Shown piece after piece: positions 36,475 to 45,627 of a stretch of 64,000 nucleotides of DNA. Where the stretch lies: positions 124,001 to 188,000 of the forward strand of contig NZ_FPBA01000007.1 of the NCBI RefSeq assembly GCF_900116515.1, read 5' to 3'. Source of the stretch: Geodermatophilus amargosae. Lineage in GTDB: Bacteria > Actinomycetota > Actinomycetes > Mycobacteriales > Geodermatophilaceae. The notes under the pieces were generated by a model, which made no database searches, had not been told where the DNA came from, and saw only the letters and a list, made by a program, of their open reading frames with translations. Each line of letters opens with the position of its first letter. The first letter of the stretch is position 1. Both the position numbers and the translations under genes were made by a program.

Positions 36475-37458
36475 GTGTCCGCCCCTTCCCTCACCCGGCC
36501 GACGGCCTTCACCCCCGCGGACCCCGACAAGGGGCTGCCGGCCACCGCGTACGGGAAGGAGAAGGGTCACCTCGAGCAGCTGGTCCTCTACGTCTTCGTC
36601 GTCATCCCGTTCCTCGCCCTCGCCGCGATCGTCCCGGTCGTGTGGGGCTGGGGGATGACCTGGCTCGACGTCGCGCTCTTCACCGCCTTCTACTTCGTGC
36701 CCCTCCTCGGGGTCACCGTCGGCTACCACCGCTACTTCACGCACGGGTCGTTCAAGGCGTCGCGGCCGCTGCGGATCGCGCTGGCGATCGTCGGCTGCAT
36801 GGCGATCCAGGGCCCGGTCGTGCAGTGGGTGGCCGACCACCGGCGGCACCACGCCTTCTCCGACCGTGAGGGTGACCCGCACTCGCCGTGGCGCTACGGC
36901 ACCGACACCCGGGCGCTGCTCAAGGGCATGTTCCACGCCCACCTGGGCTGGCTGTTCGACCGCCGCCAGACCAACGCCGCCCGCTACGCCCCCGACCTGC
37001 TCAAGGACCGCGGCCTCACGATCACCAGCCGGCTGTTCAGCCTGTGGGCGTTCCTGAGCCTGGCCCTGCCCGCCGCGATCGGCGGCCTGGTGACCGGCAG
37101 CTGGGCCGGCGCGTGGAGCGCGTTCTTCTGGGCCGGGCTGGTCCGCACCGGGCTGCTGCACCACGTCACCTGGTCGATCAACTCGATCTGCCACGTGGTG
37201 GGCAACCGCCCGTTCGCCTCGCGTGACCGCGCCACCAACTTCTGGCCGCTGGCGATCCTCAGCGCCGGCGAGTCCTGGCACAACCTGCACCACGCCGACC
37301 CGACCTGCGCCCGCCACGGCGTCCTGCGCGGCCAGATCGACATCAGCGCCCGCACGATCTGGGTGTTCGAGAAGCTCGGCTGGGCGCACTCGGTGAAGTG
37401 GCCCGACCCGGTCCGCCTGGCCGCCAAGCGCGTCCCTGCCGCGAGCGCCGCCTCCTGA
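36475..37458 (+). CDS. Acyl-CoA / fatty acid delta-9 desaturase
   Basis: Membrane di-iron enzyme placing a double bond in saturated acyl chains, which adjusts membrane fluidity. 327 residues with four hydrophobic segments in two pairs. All three histidine boxes are present: HRYFTHG (HX4H), HRRHH (HX2HH) and HNLHH (HX2HH). GTG 36475 has GGAGG 5 bases upstream; the ATG at 36473 is in another frame. It is followed after 38 bases by a TetR gene on the same strand and preceded by an inverted repeat. Confidence 0.95.
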   Translation: MSAPSLTRPTAFTPADPDKGLPATAYGKEKGHLEQLVLYVFVVIPFLALAAIVPVVWGWGMTWLDVALFTAFYFVPLLGVTVGYHRYFTHGSFKASRPLRIALAIVGCMAIQGPVVQWVADHRRHHAFSDREGDPHSPWRYGTDTRALLKGMFHAHLGWLFDRRQTNAARYAPDLLKDRGLTITSRLFSLWAFLSLALPAAIGGLVTGSWAGAWSAFFWAGLVRTGLLHHVTWSINSICHVVGNRPFASRDRATNFWPLAILSAGESWHNLHHADPTCARHGVLRGQIDISARTIWVFEKLGWAHSVKWPDPVRLAAKRVPAASAAS

Positions 37459-37496
37459 GCGTCGCCGGGGCGCCCCGGCCCCGGCCCCGCCGCCGG

Positions 37497-38084
37497 ATGA
37501 CCGCCGCGCAGCGGCGCGAGCAGCTCGTCGCCGTCGGCCGGGAGGTGTTCGCCCAGCGCGGGTACGAGGCCACCTCCATCGAGGAGCTGGCCGCCCGTGC
37601 CGACGTCAGCAAGCCGGTCGTCTACGAGCACTTCGGCGGCAAGGAGGGGCTCTACTCCGTCGTCGTCGACCGCGAGATGGAACGGGTGCTCGACCGGTTC
37701 ACCTCGGCGCTGGCCGCGGGCGGCAGCCCGCGGGCGCTGCTCGAGCGGGCGGCACTGGCACTGCTGGACTACGTCGAGGAGGACACCGACGGCTTCCGGG
37801 TGCTCTCCCGTGACTCCCCCGGCTCGTACTCCTCGTTGATCGGCGAGCTCGCCCGGCGGGTCGAGCACCTGCTCGGCGAGCGGTTCGGCGAGCGCGGCTA
37901 CGACCCGCTGCTGGCCGCGCTCTACAGCCAGGCGCTGGTGGGGATGGTCGCGCAGGTGGGTCAGTGGTGGCTGGAGACCCGCTCGCCGGGCAAGGCCGAG
38001 GTGGCCGCCCGGCTGGTCGACCTCGCCTTCGCGGGGCTCTCCCGCCTCGACCCCGACCCGGCGCTGCGGCACGAGCGCTGCTGA
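37497..38084 (+). CDS. TetR-family transcriptional regulator
   Basis: 195 residues. The N-terminal helix-turn-helix reads SIEELAARADVSKPVVYEHF, preceded by a helix starting RREQLVAVGREVFAQRGYEA, both classic for the family. The C-terminal ligand domain (QWWLETRSPGKAEVAARLV) resembles the group linked to fatty acid genes. ATG 37497 has no clear ribosome site and lies 38 bases after the desaturase stop, so translation may be coupled. It likely represses the desaturase in response to an acyl-CoA and acts at the palindrome 36395-36410. Confidence 0.9.
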   Translation: MTAAQRREQLVAVGREVFAQRGYEATSIEELAARADVSKPVVYEHFGGKEGLYSVVVDREMERVLDRFTSALAAGGSPRALLERAALALLDYVEEDTDGFRVLSRDSPGSYSSLIGELARRVEHLLGERFGERGYDPLLAALYSQALVGMVAQVGQWWLETRSPGKAEVAARLVDLAFAGLSRLDPDPALRHERC

Positions 38085-38093
38085 GCCCCTCCC

Positions 38094-39053
38094 TCAGCCC
38101 ACCAGGCGGGCGCCGGGCACCGGGCCGTGCACGACGCGGACGGTGCGGAACAGGCCCTCCCCCGCGAGGACGGCGGCCAGGCGCACCGCGGCGTCCTCGT
38201 CCGCGGCCAGCGCCGCCACCGTCGGGCCCGACCCGCTGACCACCGCGGCGGCGGCACCGGCGCCGGTGGCGCCCCGGAGGGCACGGCGCAGCGCGGGACG
38301 CAGCGAGACGGCCGGCGCCTGCAGGTCGTTGGTCAGCGCCGCCGCCAGGGCCTCCACCGGGCCGCTGCGCAGCGCCGCGACCACCGGCTCGGGCGAGGGG
38401 AACGCGGTGCCGTCGGGCAGGCGCCCCTCGGCCCGCAGCCGGTCCAGCTCGGCGTAGACCGCCGGGGTCGACAGCCCGCCGTCGGCGATGCCGAGCACCC
38501 AGTACCAGGGCCGTCGGGCCAGGACGGGCGTGAGCCGCTCCCCGCGGCCGCTGCCGAGCGCGACGCCGCCGGCCAGGCAGAACGGCACGTCGCTGCCCAG
38601 CTGCGCGGCCAGCCCGGTGAGGTCGCCCCGGGTGGCGTGGGTGCCCCACAGCGCGTCGAGGGCGACCAGGGCGGCCGCGGCGTCGGCGCTGCCCCCGGCC
38701 AGCCCCGCGGCGGCCGGGATGGCCTTGTCCACGGCGATCGCGGCGTCGGGGGCGACCCCGGCGTGCTCGGCGAGCAGCTCGGCGGCCCGCCAGACCAGGT
38801 TGCGCCGGTCGGTGGGGACCGGGTCGGGCCCGCCGGCGCCCTCGCCGGTCACCGTGACCGACAGCCCCTCGCCGCGGCGCACGGTCACCGTGTCCAGCAG
38901 CGAGACGGCGAGGTAGACCGTCTGCAGGTCGTGGAAGCCGTCCTCGCGCAGCGGGCCGACGGCCAGCGAGACGTTGACCTTGGCCGGGGCGTGCGCGGAC
39001 ACCGCGCCGTCCCCGCGGGTGTGCCCGGGACCGCCCGGGGACGACCAGCTCAC
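38094..39053 (-). CDS. ispE: 4-diphosphocytidyl-2-C-methyl-D-erythritol kinase
   Basis: Fourth step of the MEP isoprenoid pathway, supplying undecaprenyl and quinone precursors. 319 residues with GHMP kinase features: [12 protein letters not shown] at the start, the ATP loop [18 protein letters not shown], and [10 protein letters not shown] near the C-terminus. GTG 39053 overlaps the rsmA stop by 4 bases (GTGA), the common ksgA-ispE arrangement. It converges on the TetR gene with a 9-base gap. Confidence 0.96.
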   Translation of the reverse strand: MSWSSPGGPGHTRGDGAVSAHAPAKVNVSLAVGPLREDGFHDLQTVYLAVSLLDTVTVRRGEGLSVTVTGEGAGGPDPVPTDRRNLVWRAAELLAEHAGVAPDAAIAVDKAIPAAAGLAGGSADAAAALVALDALWGTHATRGDLTGLAAQLGSDVPFCLAGGVALGSGRGERLTPVLARRPWYWVLGIADGGLSTPAVYAELDRLRAEGRLPDGTAFPSPEPVVAALRSGPVEALAAALTNDLQAPAVSLRPALRRALRGATGAGAAAAVVSGSGPTVAALAADEDAAVRLAAVLAGEGLFRTVRVVHGPVPGARLVG

Positions 39054-39904
39054 GGGGCGGTCGCCGCCAGGCGCGCGAAGTCGGCCACCGACAGCTGCTC
39101 GCCGCGGGTGGTGGGGTCGATGCCGGCCGCCCGCAGCCGCTCCTCGGCCGCGGCGGGGCTCCCCGCCCAGCGGGCGAGGGCCGCGCGCAGGCCCTTGCGG
39201 CGCATGGCGAACGCGGCGTCCACGACGGCGAAGGTGGCGGCCCGGTCGCCGGGCGGCGGGTCGTGCCGGTCGAGGGAGACCAGCCCGGAGTCGACGTTGG
39301 GCTCGGGCCAGAACACCCGGCGGCCGACGTTGCCTGCCCTGCGTGCGGTGCCGTACCAGGCGGCCTTGACCGACGGCACGCCGTAGGCGGCGCTGCCCGG
39401 TGGGGCGGCCAGCCGCTCGGCGACCTCGGCCTGGACGAGCACCAGGGCACGCCGGAGTGAGGGCAGCAGTTCGAGCAGGTGCAGGAGGACGGGCACGGCC
39501 ACGTTGTACGGCAGGTTGGCCACGAGCGCCGTGGGAGCGGGTCCGGGGATGTCGGTCACCCGCAGCGCGTCGGCCTCGACGACGGTCAGCCGGCCGGCCA
39601 GGTCCGGCCGGCGCGCGGCCACGGTCTCCGGCAGCAGGGCGGCCAGCCGGGGGTCGATCTCGACGGCGGTGACGGCCGCGGCGGCGGGCAGCAGGCCGAG
39701 GGTCAGCGAGCCGAGGCCCGGGCCGACCTCGAGGACGACGTCGTCGGGACGCAGCTCGGCGGTGCGCACGATCCGCCGGATGGTGTTGGCGTCGTGCAGG
39801 AAGTTCTGCCCGAGTGACTTGGTGGGACGCAGGTCGAGCCGCTGGGCCAGCTCGCGGATCGCGGCCGGGCCCAGCAGCCCGTCGGCCTGCTCGGAGGTGC
39901 TCAG
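39050..39904 (-). CDS. rsmA: 16S rRNA (A1518/A1519) dimethyltransferase RsmA/KsgA, apparent CTG start
   Basis: Dimethylates two adenines of helix 45. The protein shows [27 protein letters not shown] (SAM loop) and [18 protein letters not shown] with the NLPY catalytic motif. The first ATG or GTG in frame is GTG 39769, which would remove the SAM-adjacent [10 protein letters not shown] that every member has; the frame stays open upstream without ATG, GTG or TTG. The best start is CTG 39904 (then [14 protein letters not shown]), 10 bases after the rpfB stop and close to the expected length (284 residues). The exact start needs N-terminal data. Confidence 0.9.
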   Translation of the reverse strand: MSTSEQADGLLGPAAIRELAQRLDLRPTKSLGQNFLHDANTIRRIVRTAELRPDDVVLEVGPGLGSLTLGLLPAAAAVTAVEIDPRLAALLPETVAARRPDLAGRLTVVEADALRVTDIPGPAPTALVANLPYNVAVPVLLHLLELLPSLRRALVLVQAEVAERLAAPPGSAAYGVPSVKAAWYGTARRAGNVGRRVFWPEPNVDSGLVSLDRHDPPPGDRAATFAVVDAAFAMRRKGLRAALARWAGSPAAAEERLRAAGIDPTTRGEQLSVADFARLAATAP

Positions 39905-39914
39905 CGGCTCACGC

Positions 39915-41024
39915 TCAGGAGAACAGCCGCGGGCCGCAGTGCGGCCACTGGCCGGCGCCGGAGCGCGCGTAGAGCATCTGGGCGCGCATGGTCTGCTCCG
40001 CGGGCGAGGCCTGGGACGGCAGGCCGCTGCCGCCGACCGACTGCCACGTACCGACCGAGAACTGGTAGAGGCCGTGGTACTTGCCGGTGGAGCTGACCGC
40101 GTTCGCGCGGCCGCCGGACTCGCACTGCGCCAGCGCCGCCCAGTTCAGCCCGTCGGCGGAGGGGGCGTTGCCGCTGCTGGCGGCCGGGGCCGGGCGCTCC
40201 TTGGTGCCGATGCTGACGAGCTCGTCGACCGCGGGGCGGGTCACGGCGGTGTTCAGCTGCTCGCGGGTGCTCTGCACGCCGTCGACGTAGGTGACCCGGA
40301 AGGTGGTGGCCTGCTCGCCCTCCACACCCTCCTGGGTGACGGTCTCGGTCCCCTCGAAGGCGTTCGGGTCGTCGGTCTCGACGGTCTGGAAGTCGACGGC
40401 GGTGGTGACGACCTCCTCGACGACCTGCACGCGGTAGACCTGCAGCCGCATGGCGTTGAGCAGCGGCTGGGTGGCGAGCAGGCTCAGGCGGTCGTCCGGT
40501 CCCAGCACCACGCCCTGCTCGGCCAGCAGGTCGCTCGCGGTGGGGGCCGTGGTGGTGACCACCCGGGTGCCGCCGTCGACGACGAGCGTGACGTCCTTCG
40601 GGGTGGTGATCGACAGCGCCATGCCGTCGAGCGGGAGGCGCTCGCTGCGGCTGGCCGACAGCACCATGTCCTCGGCGCGGTAGCCGAGCTGGTCGAGGGC
40701 CTCGTCCACCGACAGCGCGGTCACGTAGACCTCGCGGGAGACGCCGTCGACGGTGAGCTGCAGCGGGCGGGCGCGGTTGACCACGACCGTGTCGCCGTCA
40801 CCGACCGCGGCCTCGGGCGCCGGGAGGACGACGTCGTGCGACTGCGTCTGCAGCCCCTCCTCCTCGAGGACCTCCCCGACGGTGTCGGCGTAGGTGCTGA
40901 CCTCGCGGGCCTGGCCGTCCACGGTGAGGGTGAGCGACTTCTGCGCGGCGAACCAGGCCACGGACCCGTCCACCAGTCCGAGCAGGACGAGGGCGCAAAG
41001 GGCGAGCTTCAGCGTTCGGGGCAC
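39915..41024 (-). CDS. rpfB: Resuscitation-promoting factor RpfB
   Basis: Secreted or membrane-anchored peptidoglycan-cleaving enzyme that wakes dormant cells. 369 residues: signal or anchor helix ([20 protein letters not shown]), three DUF348 repeats (about 30-195), a G5 domain (about 200-275, [15 protein letters not shown]), a short linker, then the Rpf transglycosylase domain (about 292-369) with the catalytic Glu in LAQCESGG and [18 protein letters not shown] 41024 was chosen for GGAAGTG just upstream. Neighbours rsmA and ispE match the usual rpfB-ksgA-ispE order. The upstream region carries a promoter-like pair and a CRP-like palindrome. Confidence 0.97.
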   Translation of the reverse strand: MPRTLKLALCALVLLGLVDGSVAWFAAQKSLTLTVDGQAREVSTYADTVGEVLEEEGLQTQSHDVVLPAPEAAVGDGDTVVVNRARPLQLTVDGVSREVYVTALSVDEALDQLGYRAEDMVLSASRSERLPLDGMALSITTPKDVTLVVDGGTRVVTTTAPTASDLLAEQGVVLGPDDRLSLLATQPLLNAMRLQVYRVQVVEEVVTTAVDFQTVETDDPNAFEGTETVTQEGVEGEQATTFRVTYVDGVQSTREQLNTAVTRPAVDELVSIGTKERPAPAASSGNAPSADGLNWAALAQCESGGRANAVSSTGKYHGLYQFSVGTWQSVGGSGLPSQASPAEQTMRAQMLYARSGAGQWPHCGPRLFS

Positions 41025-41143
41025 GACACTTCCACGGGGTCGGAGGACCGGGCAGGGGGTCGTGCGCGCGAACGACAGCCCCGGGGATCGGAGGACCGTC
41101 GGACGCCGCCCGGGTCGATCCCACTCCGGCTGTCAGTCACGAC

Positions 41144-41171
41144 ACGATAACGAGCCCGGTGCGTGTGGCAA
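41144..41171 (-). promoter_or_regulatory. Candidate promoter of rpfB
   Basis: On the minus strand TTGCCA (41171-41166), 16 bases, then TATCGT (41149-41144): a near-consensus housekeeping-type pair, giving a leader of about 110 bases before GTG 41024. The leader holds an 11-base direct repeat (41040-41050 and 41088-41098) and distant GACAGCC/GGCTGTC arms that could pair. Confidence 0.5.
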
Positions 41172-41289
41172 CTGTGCGCACGGAGTGAAGCAGAGGGCCG
41201 ACACGTCGACATGCAGCCGCGCCGACACGTTCAGTGAGGAACTCGCCGCGTGTGACGGGTGGGGCGGATGCGCAGCGTGAGATCAGCCG

Positions 41290-41303
41290 GTGACCGAGGT
41301 CAC
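41290..41303. promoter_or_regulatory. CRP/FNR-type palindrome upstream of rpfB
   Basis: GTGACC-GA-GGTCAC, a perfect palindrome that also reads GTGA-N6-TCAC, the consensus for actinobacterial cAMP receptor proteins. It is about 120 bases upstream of the rpfB -35 box and 38 bases from the end of the membrane-protein gene at 41341. Confidence 0.4.
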
Positions 41304-41340
41304 GGTGTGGCCGGTGCTGCGACGGGGCAGGCGGGGCCGC

Positions 41341-42180
41341 TCAGCCGGCGAGCGCCCGCTCGTCCGCCCGCACGGGGCGCAGCCAGGTCACCAGGAAGGC
41401 CGCGACGGCGAGTCCCGCGGCCAGGCTCGCGAAGCCGCCCGCCACGAGCGCCACCGGGAGCAGGTCGACGTTCTCGGTCACGCGGTCGCCGAGGTCGATG
41501 CCGGCCGCCAGCAGCAAGGTGCCCAGGGGCAGCAGGGCGAGGACGCTGGTGGCAGCCGTGACCAGGTGCGCGGTCCAGGTGCGCAGCGCCTCGTCGACCG
41601 GCACGTCGGCGCCCTCGGCCGGCAGTGGGCGGACGAGCACGCGCAGCAGGGCCGTCTCGGCCAGCAGCCAGGCCACCAGCGGGACGAGCACGGCGACCCA
41701 GCCGACGGTGTCGGCGAGGTCCCCCCGCCGCCACATCACGACCGCCACGACGAGCTCGGCGACGACGACGGCGCGGGTGGTCCAGAGCAGCCACAGCGAG
41801 ACCTGCTCGCTGCGGCGGGGCCGCCGGGCGGGGTCCGACAGCCGCCAGCGCGGCCGCGGCCGGGTGGCCTCGGCGAGGACGACGCCGGCGAGCAGGCCGA
41901 CGACCAGGGCCGGGAGCCAGAGGAAGACCGACGCCTCGGCGAACATCACGACGCTGGCGACGACCCCCACGAGGCCCAGCAGCAGCCCGAGCCGCCGGAC
42001 CCGGCGGCCGTGCTGCGCCTGGCGCTGCAGCGTGGCCACGCCCTCGGCCGTGGGGGTCGCGAACTCCACGCCCGCCGACGCGACGGCGCGGCGGCCGGCC
42101 GCCAGGGCCCAGGCGCGGGCGAGCAGCACGCCGGGCACCAGGACGGCGATGAACAGCACGACGGCGATGAGGCGGCCCAC
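41341..42180 (-). CDS. Seven-helix membrane protein, function unknown
   Basis: 279 residues with seven hydrophobic segments (about 3-22, 63-81, 84-106, 130-150, 155-180, 205-230 and 240-266). Loops are short; the longest, around residues 108-128 (RPRPRWRLSDPARRPRRSEQ), is strongly basic and so probably cytoplasmic. I recognise no family. GTG 42180 has no ribosome site. It lies between tatD and rpfB on the same strand but 27 bases after tatD, so it may be co-transcribed with metG-tatD. Confidence 0.7.
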   Translation of the reverse strand: MGRLIAVVLFIAVLVPGVLLARAWALAAGRRAVASAGVEFATPTAEGVATLQRQAQHGRRVRRLGLLLGLVGVVASVVMFAEASVFLWLPALVVGLLAGVVLAEATRPRPRWRLSDPARRPRRSEQVSLWLLWTTRAVVVAELVVAVVMWRRGDLADTVGWVAVLVPLVAWLLAETALLRVLVRPLPAEGADVPVDEALRTWTAHLVTAATSVLALLPLGTLLLAAGIDLGDRVTENVDLLPVALVAGGFASLAAGLAVAAFLVTWLRPVRADERALAG

Positions 42181-42207
42181 GGTGTCCAGTGTGCAACGCC
42201 GTGGCGA

Positions 42208-43098
42208 CTAACCGGTGGGGTCGGTCCCCCAGGGGCCGAAGACGCGCTCGGCGTTCCGGGTCAGGGCGTCGCAGAGCTCCGCGAGTCCCACGCCGGTGAC
42301 CTCGGCCAGCGCCCGGACGGTGTGCGGCAGCAGGCGCGAGGCGTTGGGCCGGCCGCGGTACGGGACCGGGGTGAGGAAGGGCGAGTCGGTCTCGACCAGC
42401 AGCTGGTCCAGCGGCGTGCGCGCCGCCGCCTCGCGCAGGTACCCGGCGTTGCCGAAGGTCAGCGTGCCCGCGAAGGAGAGCACGTGCCCCCTCTCGACGC
42501 AGGCCGTGGCGAAGGCGGCGTCGCCGGAGAAGCAGTGGAACACCGTGTGCTCCGGCGCCCCCTCGTCGTCGAGGACCCGCAGGATCTCCTCGTGCGCGTC
42601 GCGGTCGTGGATGACCAGCGCGACGCCGCGCTCCTCGGCGATCCGGATGTGCGCCCGGAACGACGCCTCCTGCGCCGCCCAGCCCTCGGGGCCGGTCCGG
42701 TAGCGGTCCAGCCCGGTCTCCCCCACCGCGCGGACCCGCGGCAGCGCCGCCAGCCGGTCGATCTCGGCCAGCGCGTCGTCGTCGGCCGCGCCCTCGCCCG
42801 CCTCGTTGGGGTGGACGGCGACGGCGGCCAGCACGTTCGGGTGCCGGGCCGCCAGGTCCGCCGCCCAGCGCGAGGAGGGCACGTCGACGCCGACCTGCAC
42901 CAGCCGCGGGATCCCCACGGCGGCCGCGGCCGCGATCTCGGCGTCCACCGCCTCGTCGTCCGCGGGCTCGTCGGTGCGGAAGCCGTTCAGGACGATGTCG
43001 AGGTGGGTGTGGCTGTCGACCGCCGGCGCCGGGAGCGGCTCCGGGGACGGCGGCGGATCGCCCCGCCGGTTCGCCCGCGATGCGGCCGACCGACTCAC
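42208..43098 (-). CDS. tatD: TatD-family metal-dependent hydrolase (DNase)
   Basis: 296 residues, TIM-barrel hydrolase. Metal ligands and active-site motifs are present: [33 protein letters not shown] and [11 protein letters not shown]. Members act as 3'-5' nucleases and D-aminoacyl-tRNA or quality-control hydrolases. GTG 43098 overlaps the metG stop by 4 bases (GTGA); the metG-tatD-rpfB-ksgA order is the common actinobacterial one, here with an extra membrane-protein gene inserted before rpfB. Confidence 0.95.
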   Translation of the reverse strand: MSRSAASRANRRGDPPPSPEPLPAPAVDSHTHLDIVLNGFRTDEPADDEAVDAEIAAAAAVGIPRLVQVGVDVPSSRWAADLAARHPNVLAAVAVHPNEAGEGAADDDALAEIDRLAALPRVRAVGETGLDRYRTGPEGWAAQEASFRAHIRIAEERGVALVIHDRDAHEEILRVLDDEGAPEHTVFHCFSGDAAFATACVERGHVLSFAGTLTFGNAGYLREAAARTPLDQLLVETDSPFLTPVPYRGRPNASRLLPHTVRALAEVTGVGLAELCDALTRNAERVFGPWGTDPTG

Positions 43099-44888
43099 TC
43101 CTCGCCCTCGAGCCGGCGCAGCTCCTCCTCGACGACGGAGTCGTCGAGCTTCCTGAACACCGGGGTGGGCGGGGACAGCGGCGTGCCCGCCTGCAGCCGA
43201 CGGGACGCCCACACCGCCTGCGCGGCGTCGTAGTCGCCGGTGATGACCGGGTAGGGCGAGCCGTCGTCGAGGTCGGTGACCTCCCGGATCTCCGGCGTCG
43301 GCGACCACACGCCCGTGCCGCCGAGCAGCTCGTGCACCTTCTGCGCGGAGTGCGGGAGGAACGGCGTCAGAAGCGCGTTGCAGTCGCTGATCGCCTGCAG
43401 CGCGGTGTGCAGCACGGTGTCCCGGCGGGCCGGGTCCTCCTTGAGCTTCCAGGGCGCCTGGTCGGACAGGTACTTGTTCGCCTCGCCGACCACCCGCATC
43501 GCCTCGGTGGCCGCGGCCTTCTGCCGGTTGCGGGCGAGCAGGTCGCCGATCGGGCCGAACGCCGACGACGTCGCCTCCAGCAGCGCGCGGTCGGCGTCGG
43601 TCCGCTCCCCCGGCGTCGGGACGGCGCCGACGTTCTTGGCCGCCATCGACACCGTGCGGTTGACCAGGTTGCCCCAGCCGGCGACGAGCTCGTCGTTGTT
43701 GCGCCGGAGGAACTCCGCCCAGGTGAAGTCGGTGTCCTGCGACTCGGGGCCGGCGACGGCGACGAAGTAGCGCAGCGCGTCGGGGTCGTAGCGGGCCAGG
43801 AAGTCGCGGACGTAGATGACCACCTGGCGCGACGAGGAGAACTTGCGCCCCTCCATCGTGAGGAACTCGCTGGAGACCACCTCGGTGGGCAGGTTCAGCC
43901 GGCCGAGCGAGCCCGGGGAGCCGCCGCGGTCGCCCTCGCCGTCGTACCCGAGCAGCTGGGCCGGCCAGATCTCGGCGTGGAAGACGATGTTGTCCTTGCC
44001 CATGAAGTAGTAGGCGTCGGAGTCCGGCGTCTGCCACCACTGCCGCCAGGCCTCGGGGTCACCGGACCGGCGGGCCCACTCGATCGAGGCCGACAGGTAA
44101 CCGACGACGGCGTCGAACCACACGTAGATGCGCTTGTCGGGCCGGTCGCGCCAGCCGTCGAGCGGCACGGGCACGCCCCAGTCGATGTCACGGGTGTAGC
44201 TGCGCGGCTTGAGGTCCTCGAGCAGGTTCCGGCTGAAGTTGAGGACGTTGGGCCGCCAGCTCTTCCGGGTGGCCAGCCAGTCGCCCAGCGCGCGGGTGAA
44301 CGCCGGCAGGTCGAGGAAGTAGTGCTCGCTCTCGACGAAGCGCGGCGTCTCGCCGTTGATCCGGCTGACCGGGTTGATCAGGTCGGTGGGGTCGAGCTGG
44401 TTGCCGCAGTTGTCGCACTGGTCGCCGCGGGCGCCGTCGTAGCCGCAGATCGGGCAGGTGCCCTCGATGTAGCGGTCGGGCAGCGTGCGGCCGGTCGACG
44501 GGCTGATGGCGCCGAGCGTCGTCTGCGGGAAGACGTACCCGTTCTTGAGCAGGCCGAGGAAGATCTCCTGGCTCACCTGCGCGTGGTTGGCCGTGGTGGT
44601 GCGGGTGAACAGGTCGTAGCTCAGGCCCAGGGCCTGCAGGTCGCCGACGATCAGCCGGTTGTTCCGGTCGGCGATCTCCCGCGGGCTCACCCCCTCGGCG
44701 TCGGCGGCGACGGTGATCGGGGTCCCGTGCTCGTCCGTGCCGCTGACCATGAGGACGCGGTCCCCGGCCATGCGGTGGTAGCGGCTGAAGACGTCGGAGG
44801 GGACGCCGAAGCCGGAGACGTGGCCGATGTGCCGCGGGCCGTTGGCGTAGGGCCAGGCCACGGCGGTCAGGATGTGCCGATCACTCAC
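43095..44888 (-). CDS. metG: Methionyl-tRNA synthetase
   Basis: 597 residues, class I synthetase. The HIGH motif is in [13 protein letters not shown]; the zinc knuckle shows four cysteines ([17 protein letters not shown]); the KMSKS loop reads KFSSSR, a variant lacking the second Lys, of a type I recall from actinobacterial enzymes; the anticodon-binding helix bundle includes [11 protein letters not shown]. The C-terminus has no tRNA-binding (Arc1-like) extension. GTG 44888 is 6 bases after TACTCT, so the message is probably leaderless. The stop overlaps tatD. Confidence 0.96.
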   Translation of the reverse strand: MSDRHILTAVAWPYANGPRHIGHVSGFGVPSDVFSRYHRMAGDRVLMVSGTDEHGTPITVAADAEGVSPREIADRNNRLIVGDLQALGLSYDLFTRTTTANHAQVSQEIFLGLLKNGYVFPQTTLGAISPSTGRTLPDRYIEGTCPICGYDGARGDQCDNCGNQLDPTDLINPVSRINGETPRFVESEHYFLDLPAFTRALGDWLATRKSWRPNVLNFSRNLLEDLKPRSYTRDIDWGVPVPLDGWRDRPDKRIYVWFDAVVGYLSASIEWARRSGDPEAWRQWWQTPDSDAYYFMGKDNIVFHAEIWPAQLLGYDGEGDRGGSPGSLGRLNLPTEVVSSEFLTMEGRKFSSSRQVVIYVRDFLARYDPDALRYFVAVAGPESQDTDFTWAEFLRRNNDELVAGWGNLVNRTVSMAAKNVGAVPTPGERTDADRALLEATSSAFGPIGDLLARNRQKAAATEAMRVVGEANKYLSDQAPWKLKEDPARRDTVLHTALQAISDCNALLTPFLPHSAQKVHELLGGTGVWSPTPEIREVTDLDDGSPYPVITGDYDAAQAVWASRRLQAGTPLSPPTPVFRKLDDSVVEEELRRLEGEE

Positions 44889-44894
44889 GGGACG

Positions 44895-44900
44895 AGAGTA
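44895..44900 (-). promoter_or_regulatory. -10 box of leaderless metG
   Basis: TACTCT on the minus strand, then 6 bases, then GTG 44888: the TANNNT-N6-start arrangement of leaderless actinobacterial genes. No Shine-Dalgarno sequence is present. Confidence 0.55.
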
Positions 44901-44923
44901 GTGAGCCCCGCCCACCCGCCGGG

Positions 44924-45529
44924 TCAGTGACCGGCCACGGTGCTCGCCGGCGGCAGCTCACCGGCGACCGGCGTGGTGACCGCGAGGGCGCCGAGGGCGA
45001 CGCCGATGAGCGCCACGGTGGCCAGCCGCAGTCGCGGGTGCCGCGTCGGGGCGGCGGTGCGCACGCGCGGCGGGGCGGCCTCGGCCCAGGCGAGGGTGGT
45101 CGGCGCCGAGGTCAGCAGCAGCTTGCCCACCGGCACGGCCAGCGCGAGCAGTGCGACGGCCGGCAGGGGCAGCGTGGTGGGCAGGTCACCGACCAGCGGG
45201 GTGAACTGGGTGACGACGAACAGCGCCGCGACGGCGGCGACCTCGGCGCAGGCGAGGCCGTCGACCAGCCGCCGTGCGCCCTCGAGGGCCGCCAGTGCGC
45301 TGCCCGCGCAGAGCACGACCCAACCGGCCAGCCCGCCGAGCACCGCCACCACCAGCAGCGCCGAGGGGCGCGGTACGGCGGTGAACAGCCCGTCGAGGCC
45401 GGTCAAGCCGCCGGCGAGCAGCGCGAGGGCCTCCAGTCCGCACACCGCGGCGAGCGCGAGCACGGGGGCCGGCCGCCGCACGGGCGCGGCGAGGACGGGG
45501 AGGGGGGCGTCGAGGACGCTGGTCGCCAC
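44924..45529 (-). CDS. Five-helix membrane protein, function unknown
   Basis: 201 residues with about five hydrophobic segments (about 22-44, 57-82, 94-112, 120-140 and 168-188) and a basic loop ([15 protein letters not shown]) before the last. I recognise no family. GTG 45529 has GGAG 7 bases upstream. It follows the permease on the same strand, with a terminator-like hairpin between them, so it is probably transcribed separately. Confidence 0.7.
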   Translation of the reverse strand: MATSVLDAPLPVLAAPVRRPAPVLALAAVCGLEALALLAGGLTGLDGLFTAVPRPSALLVVAVLGGLAGWVVLCAGSALAALEGARRLVDGLACAEVAAVAALFVVTQFTPLVGDLPTTLPLPAVALLALAVPVGKLLLTSAPTTLAWAEAAPPRVRTAAPTRHPRLRLATVALIGVALGALAVTTPVAGELPPASTVAGH

Positions 45530-45600
45530 GGGTCTGCTCCTGGCCGGGGACGTCGGTCACCGGTCAGGTCGTCGCCCGCGCGGGGGCGCTGGAGACGGGG

Positions 45601-45622
45601 CGGAGGGGGCCTCACCCCTCCG
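45601..45622 (-). terminator. Hairpin terminator of the amino-acid permease gene
   Basis: CGGAGGGG-GCCTCA-CCCCTCCG: perfect 8-base arms with a 6-base loop, starting 5 bases after the permease stop. No T-tract. Confidence 0.6.
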
Positions 45623-45627
45623 GAGGG

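Noticed and set aside
39050..39769. rsmA starting at GTG 39769
   Set aside because: This start would lose [10 protein letters not shown], present in all members, and would leave a 145-base gap in an otherwise packed operon.
41025..41340. c-di-AMP (ydaO-type) riboswitch upstream of rpfB
   Set aside because: I looked because related rpf genes have one, but found none of its conserved loops; the putative leader is also short.
44889..44923. T-box or SAM riboswitch before metG
   Set aside because: Only 35 bases separate metG from the next gene and the start is leaderless, leaving no room.
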